64,000 bases of DNA, taken from assembly GCF_016907335.1 (NCBI RefSeq), contig NZ_JAFBBT010000001.1, forward strand, positions 1,488,001 through 1,552,000, in the 5' to 3' direction. A model generated the notes under the pieces. It saw only the letters and a program-made list of their open reading frames with translations, did no database searches and was not told the origin of the DNA. Positions 16,694-25,054 of this stretch are shown here, piece after piece. Positions within the stretch are counted from its first letter, which is position 1; each line of letters begins with the position of its first letter. The translations under genes were made by a program, and so were the position numbers. The DNA comes from Curtobacterium herbarum. GTDB lineage: Bacteria; Actinomycetota; Actinomycetes; Actinomycetales; Microbacteriaceae.

Positions 16694-17671
16694 ATGCGAC
16701 GGGTGCTGGTGCTGGGCGGGACCGGGTGGTTGGGGCGGGCGGTCGCCGAGGCGGCGATGCGGGACGGCGCCGAGGTGACCTGCCTCGCCCGGGGCGCGTC
16801 GGGGGAGCCGCCGGCCGGCGCCCGGTTCGTCCGCGCTGATCGCTCCGCAGCCGATGCATACTCCGCCGTCGGTGTCGCCTGGGACGACGTCGTCGAGTTG
16901 GCGACCGATCCGGCGCACGTGACGGGCGCGCTCGAAGCCCTCTCGACCCGTGCCGCGCATTGGACGACCGTCTCGACGATCTCCGTCTACGCCCGCACCG
17001 ACCGGGCCGGTGACGACGAGGACGCCCCGGTCGTCGAGCCCGTCGAGCCCGTCGAGCCGACGCAGTACGCCGACGCGAAGGTCGCCGGGGAGCGGGCGAC
17101 CCGGCGGGCGCGGGGGACGGACGCGCTCGTGGTCCGCCCGGGGCTCATCGTCGGGCCCGGCGACCCGAGCGACCGCTTCGGCTACTGGGCAGCCCGGCTC
17201 GACCGCGGCGGCGACGTCGTGACACCCGTCCTGGCGGACCGCGCCGTGCAGGTCGTCGACGTCACGGACCTGGCGGAGTGGATCGTCCGCGCCGGGCGTG
17301 CAGGCACGGTCGGCACGGTCGACGCCGTCGGACCGAGCACGTCGATGCGGGCGTTCCTCGACGAGGTCCAGGCAGCGACCGCGTTCGACGGGAGGCTCGT
17401 GGCCGTCGACGACGACACCCTCCTCGCGCAGGGGGTCGCCTACTGGGCGGGCCCCGCATCGCTGCCGCTCTGGATCCCGCTCAGCGAGGTCGGGTTCGCC
17501 CGGCGGGCCGGTCGCGCGTTCCTGGCTGCGGGCGGGACGGCCCGGCCGCTCGCCGAGACGGTCCGTCGTGTCGTCGAGGACGAGCGGGCCCGCGGGGTCG
17601 GGCGGGTGCGGCGGTCGGGGCTGACCGACGCGGAGGAGCGGCGGGTCCTCGACGTGGTCCGTCCGGGTTAG
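16694..17671 (+). CDS. NAD-dependent epimerase/dehydratase-like protein
   Basis: Extended SDR-type protein of 325 residues. GGTGWLGRAV at about 8-17 is the nucleotide-binding loop; VSTISVYARTD and then YADAKVAGER supply the Ser/Tyr/Lys pattern (Y..AK), and VRPGLIVGPGDPSDRFGYW is the conserved block after it. The C-terminal substrate domain is not specific enough to name a substrate; isoflavone-reductase/sugar-epimerase-like roles are possible. The stop overlaps that of the convergent gene 17668-18435. Confidence 0.82.
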   Translation: MRRVLVLGGTGWLGRAVAEAAMRDGAEVTCLARGASGEPPAGARFVRADRSAADAYSAVGVAWDDVVELATDPAHVTGALEALSTRAAHWTTVSTISVYARTDRAGDDEDAPVVEPVEPVEPTQYADAKVAGERATRRARGTDALVVRPGLIVGPGDPSDRFGYWAARLDRGGDVVTPVLADRAVQVVDVTDLAEWIVRAGRAGTVGTVDAVGPSTSMRAFLDEVQAATAFDGRLVAVDDDTLLAQGVAYWAGPASLPLWIPLSEVGFARRAGRAFLAAGGTARPLAETVRRVVEDERARGVGRVRRSGLTDAEERRVLDVVRPG

Positions 17672-18435
17672 GGCGTCCCCGGAGCGGGCACCGGGCCTGG
17701 GACCGGGGCCGGTGCGGGTGCTGGTGCTGGTGCTGCGCTCGGTTCGAGGGGTGCTGCCGAGTCGAAGGCGACGGTGAGCAGGGGCAGTTCATCGCGGGGG
17801 AGCACCGCCGTCACGACCCGCCCGTCGTCGAGTTCGGTCGCCAGGCCGAGCACGAAGGGGTCCGTGTCGAGGAGCAGGCCCGGGCGCTCGACGTCGTCGA
17901 CCAGGACCGGGTGTCCGGACTGGACGCTGCGCTCGTCGACCAGGGTCGGCCACGGGTGCTCGGTCAGGTCGGGGAGGGCGTGATCGTCGGGGTACCGGTT
18001 CATCAGGACGTACCGCACGTGCTCGACGAGGGTCTCCGCCGCCGTGGGACGGGCCGTTCCTGGTGCGGACCAGTGCGTCTGGACTGCCTCCCACAGCATC
18101 GGGTACCGCATCCGCTCGACCCCGGCGACGAGCCAGTCCGGGCGCGGCCACGGCGGCACCTCCTCGAGCGACCGCCGCCGCTCGTCATCCAGCACCGCCA
18201 GGTTCACCGGGTCGTTGCGGTCGTCGGGATTCTGCCAGAGCGTGTACTGCCGGGACACGGTCGCACTCACCAGCACGCCGTCGTGTTCGCTGGTCTGCAC
18301 GCCGAGGGAGCCGGAGTCCTCGAGGTGCCGCTGCGCGACGAGACCGGCGACGTCGAACCCGAGCGCACGGACCGCGGCCCGCTGCTCGAGCTCCGGGTCG
18401 GGCACGTCCGCGCCGAGCACTCCGACGAAGTCCAT
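17668..18435 (-). CDS. hypothetical protein with Ala-Pro tail
   Basis: Protein of 255 residues that I do not recognise. It has no signal peptide or membrane segment. The N-terminal 220 residues look like a soluble globular domain (MDFVGVLGADVPDPELEQRA..., RMRYPMLWEAVQTHW). The last 30 residues are a Pro-Ala repeat (APAPAPAPVPGPVPAPG). The ATG at 18435 is preceded by a -10-like CAAGCT 6 nt upstream. It converges on, and overlaps by 4 nt, the epimerase gene. Confidence 0.7.
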   Translation of the reverse strand: MDFVGVLGADVPDPELEQRAAVRALGFDVAGLVAQRHLEDSGSLGVQTSEHDGVLVSATVSRQYTLWQNPDDRNDPVNLAVLDDERRRSLEEVPPWPRPDWLVAGVERMRYPMLWEAVQTHWSAPGTARPTAAETLVEHVRYVLMNRYPDDHALPDLTEHPWPTLVDERSVQSGHPVLVDDVERPGLLLDTDPFVLGLATELDDGRVVTAVLPRDELPLLTVAFDSAAPLEPSAAPAPAPAPAPVPGPVPAPGTP

Positions 18436-18441
18436 GCGGCG

Positions 18442-18447
18442 AGCTTG
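18442..18447 (-). promoter_or_regulatory. -10 box of a probable leaderless promoter (17668-18435 gene)
   Basis: CAAGCT on the minus strand ends 6 nt before ATG 18435. Confidence 0.4.
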
Positions 18448-18512
18448 GTCACTCCGGAGGACCCGGTCAAGCACCACCGGTCCGGCAGCAGGCGCAGCGC
18501 AACGAATGTCGT

Positions 18513-18518
18513 TATGCT
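18513..18518 (+). promoter_or_regulatory. -10 box of a probable leaderless promoter (DUF2975/XRE pair)
   Basis: TATGCT ends 6 nt before ATG 18525. It is one of the best -10 matches of the set. Confidence 0.55.
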
Positions 18519-18524
18519 CACCGC

Positions 18525-19190
18525 ATGTCGATCCCCGATGAGCGCGCCGCCGCACTCCGCCAGAAGAGCTCCGTCAGCTTCGTGTTCGTCGTCTCCCTCG
18601 GCATGATCGTGGTCGCTGCCGTCCGTGCGTGGTTCATCGTCGCCGGGATGCTCGACCAGCTCGCGCACCGGACCACCGGGATCGACTGGACCTGGACGCT
18701 CGAGATGCCGGTCGCCCGCCCCTCGGGGGCGGTGTCCGACGGAGCGCGGGTCGTGGCCGGGACGACGCCGGCGGTGACCGAGATGGTCGGACGGGTGCAG
18801 GACCTCCCGGCCTCGACGATCGTGCTGCACGACCTGAGCGACCTCGTCACCGTCCTCACCGCGGGCGGGATCGCGGTCTGCCTGCTGCTCGTGACCCGCA
18901 GCATCGGCGACGGGCGTCCCTTCGCCCGCACCTGCTCACGCGCGCTCACCACGCTCGCGGTCATCGTGTTCGCGGGGTTCGAGGCCGCCGCGGTCCTGCA
19001 GACCGCGAGCGAGATGACGCAGCCGTCGATCGCCGGGGCGCTGCCCGAGTTCCTCGGCACCTACACCGGCCACGGCGGAGAACTGGGAGCCCCGTTCTGG
19101 CCGCTCGTCGCCGCGGCCGGACTGTCCGCCCTCGCGGCGGTCTTCCGGACGGCCGCCGGGTACCGGGACGACTCGTCCGGACTGGTCTGA
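18525..19190 (+). CDS. DUF2975-type membrane protein
   Basis: Protein of 221 residues with four hydrophobic segments (about 18-42, 112-130, 140-165 and 190-208) and an extracytoplasmic loop between the first two. The pattern LVTRSIGDGRPFARTCSRAL in the cytoplasmic turn is typical of DUF2975 proteins. They are almost always encoded with a small XRE regulator, as here, where the two genes overlap by 1 nt (TGATG). No biochemical function is established. The pair may form a membrane-linked regulatory switch. Confidence 0.8.
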   Translation: MSIPDERAAALRQKSSVSFVFVVSLGMIVVAAVRAWFIVAGMLDQLAHRTTGIDWTWTLEMPVARPSGAVSDGARVVAGTTPAVTEMVGRVQDLPASTIVLHDLSDLVTVLTAGGIAVCLLLVTRSIGDGRPFARTCSRALTTLAVIVFAGFEAAAVLQTASEMTQPSIAGALPEFLGTYTGHGGELGAPFWPLVAAAGLSALAAVFRTAAGYRDDSSGLV

Positions 19191-19405
19191 TGGCGATCGT
19201 CTGCCGTCTCGACGAGCTGCTGCTGGCGCGCGGGATGACGCTCGTCGAGCTCTCCGAACAGGTCGGGGTGAGCACCGTGAACCTCTCGATCCTCAAGAAC
19301 GGGCACGCGAAGGCCGTCCGCTTCAGCACCCTCGAAGCGATCTGTGTCGCACTCGGCTGCCAGGTGGGCGAGCTGCTCACGCAGGTGCCGGACGCGTCGG
19401 CCTAG
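19190..19405 (+). CDS. small XRE/Cro-type transcriptional regulator
   Basis: Protein of 71 residues that is one helix-turn-helix domain: LDELLLARGMTLVELSEQVGVSTVNLSILKNGHAKAVRFSTLEAICVALGCQVGELL. This is the YozG/YdfL-like group that accompanies DUF2975 genes. Its ATG overlaps the last base of the preceding stop codon, so the two proteins are co-translated. It probably autoregulates the pair (inference). Confidence 0.9.
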   Translation: MAIVCRLDELLLARGMTLVELSEQVGVSTVNLSILKNGHAKAVRFSTLEAICVALGCQVGELLTQVPDASA

Positions 19406-19408
19406 GCT
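19403..19408 (+). promoter_or_regulatory. -10 box of a probable leaderless promoter (amidase)
   Basis: TAGGCT overlaps the stop codon of the XRE gene and ends 6 nt before GTG 19415. Confidence 0.5.
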
Positions 19409-19414
19409 CGGTCC

Positions 19415-20854
19415 GTGTTCGAACTCCACCACCTGTCGGCGCAGGAACTCTGGGACTGGATCCGCCGTGGCGACACCACCGCCCGCGAGGTCACCGACCA
19501 CTACCTCGCCCGCATCGAACGGCTCGACCCCGAGCTCGGCGCGTTCGTGACCGTCACCGCCGAGGCCGCGGGTGCCCGGGCCGACCACCTCGGCGACCTG
19601 GTGCCGACGTCGCGGCCGTTGTGGGGCCTCCCGTCCGCGGACAAGGACCTGACGGACCGGCGCGGGGTGCCCACCCGGTCCGGCACGCTCGCCCTGCCGG
19701 GGTACCCGGCGACGGCCGACCACCCGCTCGTCACGGCGCTCGACGACGCCGGGGCGATCAGCCTGGGCAAGACGGCGACGCCCGAGTTCGGGATGTCGTC
19801 GTCCTCCGAGACGCGCTTCGGCACCACCCGCAACCCGTACGACACCGCGCGCGCCCCGGGCGGGTCGTCGAGCGGCGCCGCCGTCGCCGTCGCGGCCGGG
19901 CTGCTGCCGGCGGCCGTCGGGTCGGACGGCGGAGGCTCGGTGCGGATCCCGGCTGCGGCCACCGGCCTGGTGGGACTGAAGCCGAGTCGCGGTCGGGTGC
20001 CGTCGATGCCCGGACGCGCCGGGCTCGGTGGACTCGCCGTCGCGGGGCCGCTCACCCGGACCGTCGCCGATGCCGGGATGCTGCTCGACGCACTCGTCGC
20101 ACCGACCGGGGTGCCGGAGCGGCAGCCGTACGCGCTCGTGACGCCCGACGTCGGCCAGGGGCCGTTCACCGCGGCTGCAGTCCGGGGCGAGGGGCGCTTC
20201 GTCGTCGGGCTGCTCGAGGGCTCGCCGTGGGACGACTTCGTGGACGTCGTCGTCGACCCGGGCGCGCGGGAGGCCGTGGACACCGCCGTCCGCGTGCTCG
20301 GCGAGGTCGGACACGGGGTCGAGGACGTGGCGATGCCGCGCCTGCCCTACGCCGAGTCGTTCCAGGTGGCGTGGGAGTCCTCGGGGGCCGGCATCGCCCG
20401 CATCCCCGGCATCGACCTGTCGGCCCTGACGCCCCTCGTCGCCTGGCTGGTCGAGCGTGGCCGGTCGCTCACGAGCACGCAGGTGCTCGACGCGATGGCC
20501 GGACTCGACGCGTTCTCGGTCGCGCTGATCCGGGCGTTCGACCGGTTCGACGCCGTCCTCACCCCGACGCTCGCGATGACCCCGCGGCCGCTCGGCTGGT
20601 ACGGCGACGACCCGGAGGAGGACTTCCGGCGCCAGTGCGCGTACTCGCCCTGGACCTCGATGGCGAACGTGTCGGGGCTGCCCGCGATCACCCTGCCCGC
20701 CGGGGTCACCGGCGAGGGGCACCGGGACGGCGCGGGACTGCCGATGGGGGTGCAGCTCATCGGACGCCCGGGTGGGGAGCGGGTGCTCCTGGCGATCGGG
20801 GCGCAGCTCGAGCGCCGGCTGCGCTGGCAGCGGCGGCACCCGGCTGGCTGGTAG
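19415..20854 (+). CDS. amidase (amidase signature family)
   Basis: Amidase-signature hydrolase of 479 residues. The Ser-cisSer-Lys triad is visible: Lys in SADKDLTD (about 78), the cis-Ser in GGSSSGAAVAVAAG, and the nucleophile Ser in GSDGGGSVRIPAA. The pattern resembles GatA-like and 6-aminohexanoate/indoleacetamide-type amidases, but gatB and gatC are not adjacent, so this is a stand-alone amidase of unknown substrate. Its 3' side is the four-copy repeat array. Confidence 0.9.
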   Translation: MFELHHLSAQELWDWIRRGDTTAREVTDHYLARIERLDPELGAFVTVTAEAAGARADHLGDLVPTSRPLWGLPSADKDLTDRRGVPTRSGTLALPGYPATADHPLVTALDDAGAISLGKTATPEFGMSSSSETRFGTTRNPYDTARAPGGSSSGAAVAVAAGLLPAAVGSDGGGSVRIPAAATGLVGLKPSRGRVPSMPGRAGLGGLAVAGPLTRTVADAGMLLDALVAPTGVPERQPYALVTPDVGQGPFTAAAVRGEGRFVVGLLEGSPWDDFVDVVVDPGAREAVDTAVRVLGEVGHGVEDVAMPRLPYAESFQVAWESSGAGIARIPGIDLSALTPLVAWLVERGRSLTSTQVLDAMAGLDAFSVALIRAFDRFDAVLTPTLAMTPRPLGWYGDDPEEDFRRQCAYSPWTSMANVSGLPAITLPAGVTGEGHRDGAGLPMGVQLIGRPGGERVLLAIGAQLERRLRWQRRHPAGW

Positions 20855-20926
20855 CGGGGGGCGCGGGGCGCTCGCGCGCGCGGCGCTCGGCGAGGGCGGC
20901 GTGTCTGGCGCGCCCGGGGTTCTTCC

Positions 20927-21446
20927 GTCGAGTGGTCTCAAGTCGTCGCTGTGGGGCGGTGTTACCGACGGTTCGTGACCGGTCGGCGGAGGTGAGCGGG
21001 GTGTTGTGACCGGTCGGTGCCGGGTGTGTCTGGCGCGCCCGGGGTCTGTCGTTGAGTGGTCACAAGTTGTCGCTGTGGGGCGGTGTTACCGACGGTTCGT
21101 GACCGGTCGGCGGAGGTGAGCGGGGTGCTGTGACCGGTCGGTGCCGGGTGTGTGGGGCGTGCTCTCACCCGCCGGGGTGTCTGGCGTGCCCGGGGTCTGT
21201 CGTCGAGTGGTCACAAGTCGTCGCTCTGGGGCGGTGTTACCGACGGTTCGTGACCGGTCGGCGGACGTGAGCGGGGTGTTGTGACCGGTCGGTGCCGGGT
21301 GTGTGGGGCGTGCTCGCACGCGCCGGGGGGGGGTCTGGCGCGCCCGGGCTCTGTCGTCGAGTGGTCACAAGTCGTCGCTCTGGGGCGGTATTACCGACGG
21401 TTCGTGACCGGTCGGCGGACGTGAGCGGGGTGTTGTGACCGGTCGG
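20927..21446 (+). repeat. four-copy array of the three-half-site element (type A)
   Basis: Four 91-nt cores at 20927-21017, 21051-21141, 21202-21292 and 21356-21446 (steps of 124, 151 and 154 nt). Each has an inverted half-site (GAGTGGTCACAA), then a direct one (CGTGACCGGTCGGCGGA) and a third direct one (TTGTGACCGGTCGG) 31 nt later. First and third sites are complementary over GGTCACAA/TTGTGACC. Copies 1-2 and 3-4 form sister pairs sharing two diagnostic bases. The array fills the 677-nt gap between the convergent amidase and ABC ATPase genes; about 85 nt of GC-rich DNA follow it before 21532. Short antisense frames here are repeat artefacts. Confidence 0.9.
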
Positions 21447-21531
21447 CCCGCCCGCCCGACGCCGGCCTCGCCGGGCGCCCGCCTCCCCGGGCCGCCGGGC
21501 GCCCTCGCCGGGCGCCCGCCGCCCCCCGCGG

Positions 21532-22335
21532 CTACGGCAGCGTCGGCGCCGCCGCGACCAGGGCCCGGGTGACCTCGTGCGTCGGCGCGTCGAGCAGGGA
21601 CACCGGGCCGTGCTCGACGATCCGCCCCGCCGACATCACCGCGACGGTGTCGCACAGCCGCTGCACCACGCCGATGTCGTGCGACACGAGCACGAGCGTC
21701 GCCCCGAGGTCGTCGACGAACGAGCGGAACAGGTCGATCACACGGGCACGGACCACGACGTCGAGGGCGCTCATCGGCTCGTCCCCGAACAGGATCCGCG
21801 GCCGGTGCACCACCGCACGGGCGATCGCGATCCGCTGCCGCTGCCCGCCGGAGAACTCGTGCGGGTACCGGTCGGCGGCGTCGGCGGGCAGGTCCACCCG
21901 TTCCAGCACGGCCGCGACCATCGCCCGGTGCCCGCCCTCGACGCGGAGCGCCCGGAGCGGTTCCGCGACGATCGCCCCGACACGCATCCGCGGGTCGAGC
22001 GAGGCGACCGGGTCCTGGAACACGATGCCGGTCTCGCGCCGGAACCAGCGCGAGGACACGGCCGATGCCCGCGCGTCCACGAGGCGGCCCGAAGCGTGCA
22101 CGGTGCCGGTGGTGGGGGCCTCCAGTCCGGCGAGGAGGCGGACGAGCGTCGACTTGCCGGACCCGGACTCGCCGACGATCCCGAGTCGCGAGCCGGCCGC
22201 AACGGTCAGGTCGACACCGTCGACGGCGGTACGGACCGCGCCGGGCTCGAACGGGCTGCGGCGGGGGAGTCGGTACGTTCGGCGGAGGTCCGAGCCGACC
22301 AGCGCCGGTTCGGTGGGCGTGTCGGGGTTGGTCAC
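21532..22335 (-). CDS. oligopeptide-type ABC transporter ATP-binding protein (DppF/OppF-like)
   Basis: ATPase of 267 residues, last gene of the importer operon. Walker A GESGSGKSTLV (about 54-64), signature FSGGQRQRIAIARA, Walker B ILFGDEPMSALD and the switch His in LVLVSHDIGVV. It lacks the long zinc/Fe-S C-terminal extension of some OppF proteins. Its ATG overlaps the stop of the previous ATPase gene by 4 nt. It pairs with the DppD-like ATPase as a heterodimer that drives peptide or nickel uptake. Confidence 0.93.
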   Translation of the reverse strand: MTNPDTPTEPALVGSDLRRTYRLPRRSPFEPGAVRTAVDGVDLTVAAGSRLGIVGESGSGKSTLVRLLAGLEAPTTGTVHASGRLVDARASAVSSRWFRRETGIVFQDPVASLDPRMRVGAIVAEPLRALRVEGGHRAMVAAVLERVDLPADAADRYPHEFSGGQRQRIAIARAVVHRPRILFGDEPMSALDVVVRARVIDLFRSFVDDLGATLVLVSHDIGVVQRLCDTVAVMSAGRIVEHGPVSLLDAPTHEVTRALVAAAPTLP

Positions 22336-23132
22336 GAGGTCCTCCTGGCAGTGGCCCGCGCGGCCTCGACGAGCGCGACGGTGGCGGGGTGCCCGGGCGT
22401 GGCGAGCAGGTCGGCGACGCGGCCCTGCTCGACGACGCGGCCGGAGTCGAGGACGACCGCCGTGTCCGCGATCCGCGACAGCACCGCCAGGTCGTGCGTC
22501 ACGAACAGCATCCCGGTGCCCCGGGAGGCGGTGAGCGACTCGAACAGGTCGAGGATCCGCGCCTGCGTGGTCACGTCGAGCGCCGTGGTCGGCTCGTCCG
22601 CGACCAGGAACGCGGGCTCGCCGGCCATCGCCATCGCGATGCAGATCCGCTGCCGCTGCCCACCGGACAGCTGGTGCGGGTACTGCCGGAGCAGCAGTTC
22701 CGGGTCGGGCAGACCGACGTCCCGGGCGAGTCCGACGGCGGCCTCGGCGGCGGCGCGCCGGTCCAGGCCGCGGTGCAGCCGCAGCGGTTCGACGATCTGC
22801 CGGCCGACCCGGCGGAGCGGGTCGAGGGCGGTGCCCGGCTCCTGGAACACCATGCCGATCGCCGCACCACGGGTCCGGGCGCGCTCGCGGTCGGGCAGGC
22901 CGACGAGCTCCTGTCCGTCCAGGCGGATGCTGCCCGTGACACTCGCCCCGGCGGGCTCCAGGCCCATCAGGGCGAGCGAGGTCATCGACTTCCCCGACCC
23001 GGACGCTCCGATCACGCCGACACGACGGCCGGGAGGCACGGTGAACGTCACGTCGTCGAGCACCGTCCGCCCCGCGATCCGGACCGTCAGGCCGCGGACG
23101 TCGAGGCCGGGCGCTGCCGTCTCGTCGCTCAT
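22332..23132 (-). CDS. oligopeptide-type ABC transporter ATP-binding protein (DppD/OppD-like)
   Basis: ATPase of 266 residues with Walker A GASGSGKSMTS, a Q-loop followed by the LRRVGRQIVEPL block, signature LSGGQRQRICIAMA, Walker B FLVADEPTTALD and switch His in LFVTHDLAVL. The ATG at 23132 overlaps the permease stop by 4 nt and starts MSDETAAPGLDVRGL; the upstream extension is Arg-rich shadow sequence. It acts as the second nucleotide-binding subunit with the next gene product. Confidence 0.93.
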   Translation of the reverse strand: MSDETAAPGLDVRGLTVRIAGRTVLDDVTFTVPPGRRVGVIGASGSGKSMTSLALMGLEPAGASVTGSIRLDGQELVGLPDRERARTRGAAIGMVFQEPGTALDPLRRVGRQIVEPLRLHRGLDRRAAAEAAVGLARDVGLPDPELLLRQYPHQLSGGQRQRICIAMAMAGEPAFLVADEPTTALDVTTQARILDLFESLTASRGTGMLFVTHDLAVLSRIADTAVVLDSGRVVEQGRVADLLATPGHPATVALVEAARATARRTS

Positions 23133-24094
23133 GCGATGCCCTCCGTCCCGGTCACGGCGCCGGTCGCGGCGGTCGCGCCGGACGTACCGGACGTACCGGG
23201 CGTACCGGTGCCGGTGCCGATGTTGCGCCTGGCGCCGGTCGCGGTGGCCGCGTCCGGGCCCCGCCGGCTCGTCGTCAACCGCGGGTCGGTGGCGTCCCGG
23301 ACGGCGTCCCCGAGCAGCGACAGCGCCATCACGACGATCGCGATCGCCGCACCCGGCCAGGTCGCACTCCACGGGTGCACGCCGATGTAGGTCTGCAGGT
23401 CGGACAGCAGCCGACCCCAGGACGCCGTGCCCGCGTCGGCGCCGTAGCCCAGGTAGGACAGCCCGGCCTCGGCGAGGACCGCGGTCGCCATCGCGAGCGA
23501 GAGCTGCACGGTGAACAGCGGCGCCGCGTTCGGCACCAGGTGGCGGAACAACACGCCGAGCGGGCCGACCCCGGACGCCCGGGCCGCGACGACGTAGTCA
23601 CTCCGGGCGATGCGGCGGATCTCACCGCGGGCGACCCGGGCGATGGTGACGCCGAACGCCAGCCCGACGGAGACCACGACGACGCCGAGCGACCCGCCGT
23701 ACACCGCGGTGAGGAGCATCGCGGTGAGCAGGGTGGGGAAGGCGACCAGGACGTCGAGGAGCACCGCGGTGGCCTCGCGGACCCAGCGGGCGGTGAGCGA
23801 GCCGATCGCGGTGAGGACGATGCCGACGACGCTCGCGATGATCCCGGCACCGACCGCGACGACGAGCGTGGTCCGGGTGCCGGCGAGCAGGTAGCTGGCG
23901 ATGTCGCGGCCGACGCCGTCGGTGCCGAACCAGTGCGCGGCGCTCGGGCGCTCCCACTGGTGGAACGGGTCGGTGCGGAAGGGGTTCTCGGGGGTCCAGA
24001 CGAGCGACACCGCGGCCAGGACGACGAGCAGCCCGAGGACGACGACGGCGAACAGTCCCGTCGGGGTCCGGAGCAGCCGTCGGAGCGCGCTCAC
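23129..24094 (-). CDS. oligopeptide-type ABC transporter permease (DppC/OppC-like)
   Basis: Membrane protein of 321 residues with about six segments. The inner-membrane coupling motif is visible as the ARASGVGPLGVLFRHLVPNAAP EAA-loop. HWFGTDGVGRDIASYLLAGTRTTL is the standard N-terminal block of DppC-type permeases. The C-terminus is a Gly/Thr-rich low-complexity tail (about 285-318) encoded by a short imperfect repeat around 23165-23235, which is unusual for the family. The start is taken as GTG 24094, which overlaps the stop of the DppB-like gene. Confidence 0.92.
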   Translation of the reverse strand: MSALRRLLRTPTGLFAVVVLGLLVVLAAVSLVWTPENPFRTDPFHQWERPSAAHWFGTDGVGRDIASYLLAGTRTTLVVAVGAGIIASVVGIVLTAIGSLTARWVREATAVLLDVLVAFPTLLTAMLLTAVYGGSLGVVVVSVGLAFGVTIARVARGEIRRIARSDYVVAARASGVGPLGVLFRHLVPNAAPLFTVQLSLAMATAVLAEAGLSYLGYGADAGTASWGRLLSDLQTYIGVHPWSATWPGAAIAIVVMALSLLGDAVRDATDPRLTTSRRGPDAATATGARRNIGTGTGTPGTSGTSGATAATGAVTGTEGIA

Positions 24095-25044
24095 GACGAG
24101 GCCTCGCGCTGGCGGGGGTCGAGCACGCGGTGCAGGACGTCGACGGCGAACCCGACGAGCAGCACGAGTCCGGTGAGCACGAGCAGTTCGGACTGCACCT
24201 TCGTGATGTCGCGGCGGCCGACGTCGGTGACGAGCATGCGGCCGACGCCCGGCAGCGAGAACAGCTGCTCGACGACGACGGCACCGACCAGCAGTCCGGC
24301 GATCTGCACCCCGAGGACGGCGAGCACGGTCAGCGCGACGCTCGGCAGGCCGTGGCGGAGGAGCGCCCGGTTCTTCGTCAGGCCGATCGCCGCGGCGGTC
24401 CGGACGTGGTCCGCGTCCAGGACGGACAGCGTCGCGGACCGGGTGAAGCGGAGGATCACGGCGCCCTCCACCGCACCGATCGTCAGCGCGGGCAGGACGA
24501 GGGCAGCGAACGCCCGGTCCGGGGTGTCCCACCCGTCGAGCGGGAACCCCTGCACGGGCAACCAGTGCAGCGTGACCGCGAACAGCGCGACGAGCAGCAT
24601 GCCGGCCCAGACGACCGGGATCGCTGCGACGGCCTGCGCGGCGGCGGAGATCACGGCACCGCCCGGTCGGCGTCGGAGCACCGCGGCCAGGACGCCGAGC
24701 GGGACGCCGATGACCAGCGCGGCGACGAGGGACATGCCGGCGAGGGGCAGCGTCACCGCGAGCTTCTGCGCGATCTCCGGGGCGACCGGGCCCCGGGTGA
24801 CCAGTGAGTTGCCGAGGTCGCCGCGGAACAGGCCGCCGATCCAGTCGAGGTACTGCAGCGCGACCGGCCGGTCGAGTCCGAGCTGCCCACGGAGCGCGGC
24901 GACCTGGGCGGGCGTCGCCTCGGCGCCCGCGACGACCTGCGCGACGTCGCCGGGGAGCACGCGGAGTGTCGCGAAGACGATCAGGCTCGCCACGAGCAGT
25001 CCGACGGCGAGCAGGAGCACCCGCCCGACGAGGAATCGGGTCAC
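24091..25044 (-). CDS. oligopeptide-type ABC transporter permease (DppB/OppB-like)
   Basis: Membrane protein of 317 residues with six predicted segments. It starts MTRFLVGRVLLLAVGLLVASLIVFATLRVLPGD, the classic DppB N-terminus, and carries the EAA-type loop VRTAAAIGLTKNRALLRHGLPSVA. It forms the channel with the DppC-like subunit. It begins 10 nt after the end of the solute-binding protein gene. Confidence 0.93.
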   Translation of the reverse strand: MTRFLVGRVLLLAVGLLVASLIVFATLRVLPGDVAQVVAGAEATPAQVAALRGQLGLDRPVALQYLDWIGGLFRGDLGNSLVTRGPVAPEIAQKLAVTLPLAGMSLVAALVIGVPLGVLAAVLRRRPGGAVISAAAQAVAAIPVVWAGMLLVALFAVTLHWLPVQGFPLDGWDTPDRAFAALVLPALTIGAVEGAVILRFTRSATLSVLDADHVRTAAAIGLTKNRALLRHGLPSVALTVLAVLGVQIAGLLVGAVVVEQLFSLPGVGRMLVTDVGRRDITKVQSELLVLTGLVLLVGFAVDVLHRVLDPRQREASS

Positions 25045-25054
25045 GACTGCGATG

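Noticed and set aside
19415..20854. gatA, glutamyl-tRNA amidotransferase subunit A.
   Set aside because: gatB and gatC are absent nearby, and the sequence fits stand-alone amidases better.
20962..21319. Two overlapping minus-strand reading frames with repeated Arg/Thr/Pro peptides.
   Set aside because: They are translations of the non-coding repeat array, begin again in each copy, have no ribosome site and match no protein pattern.
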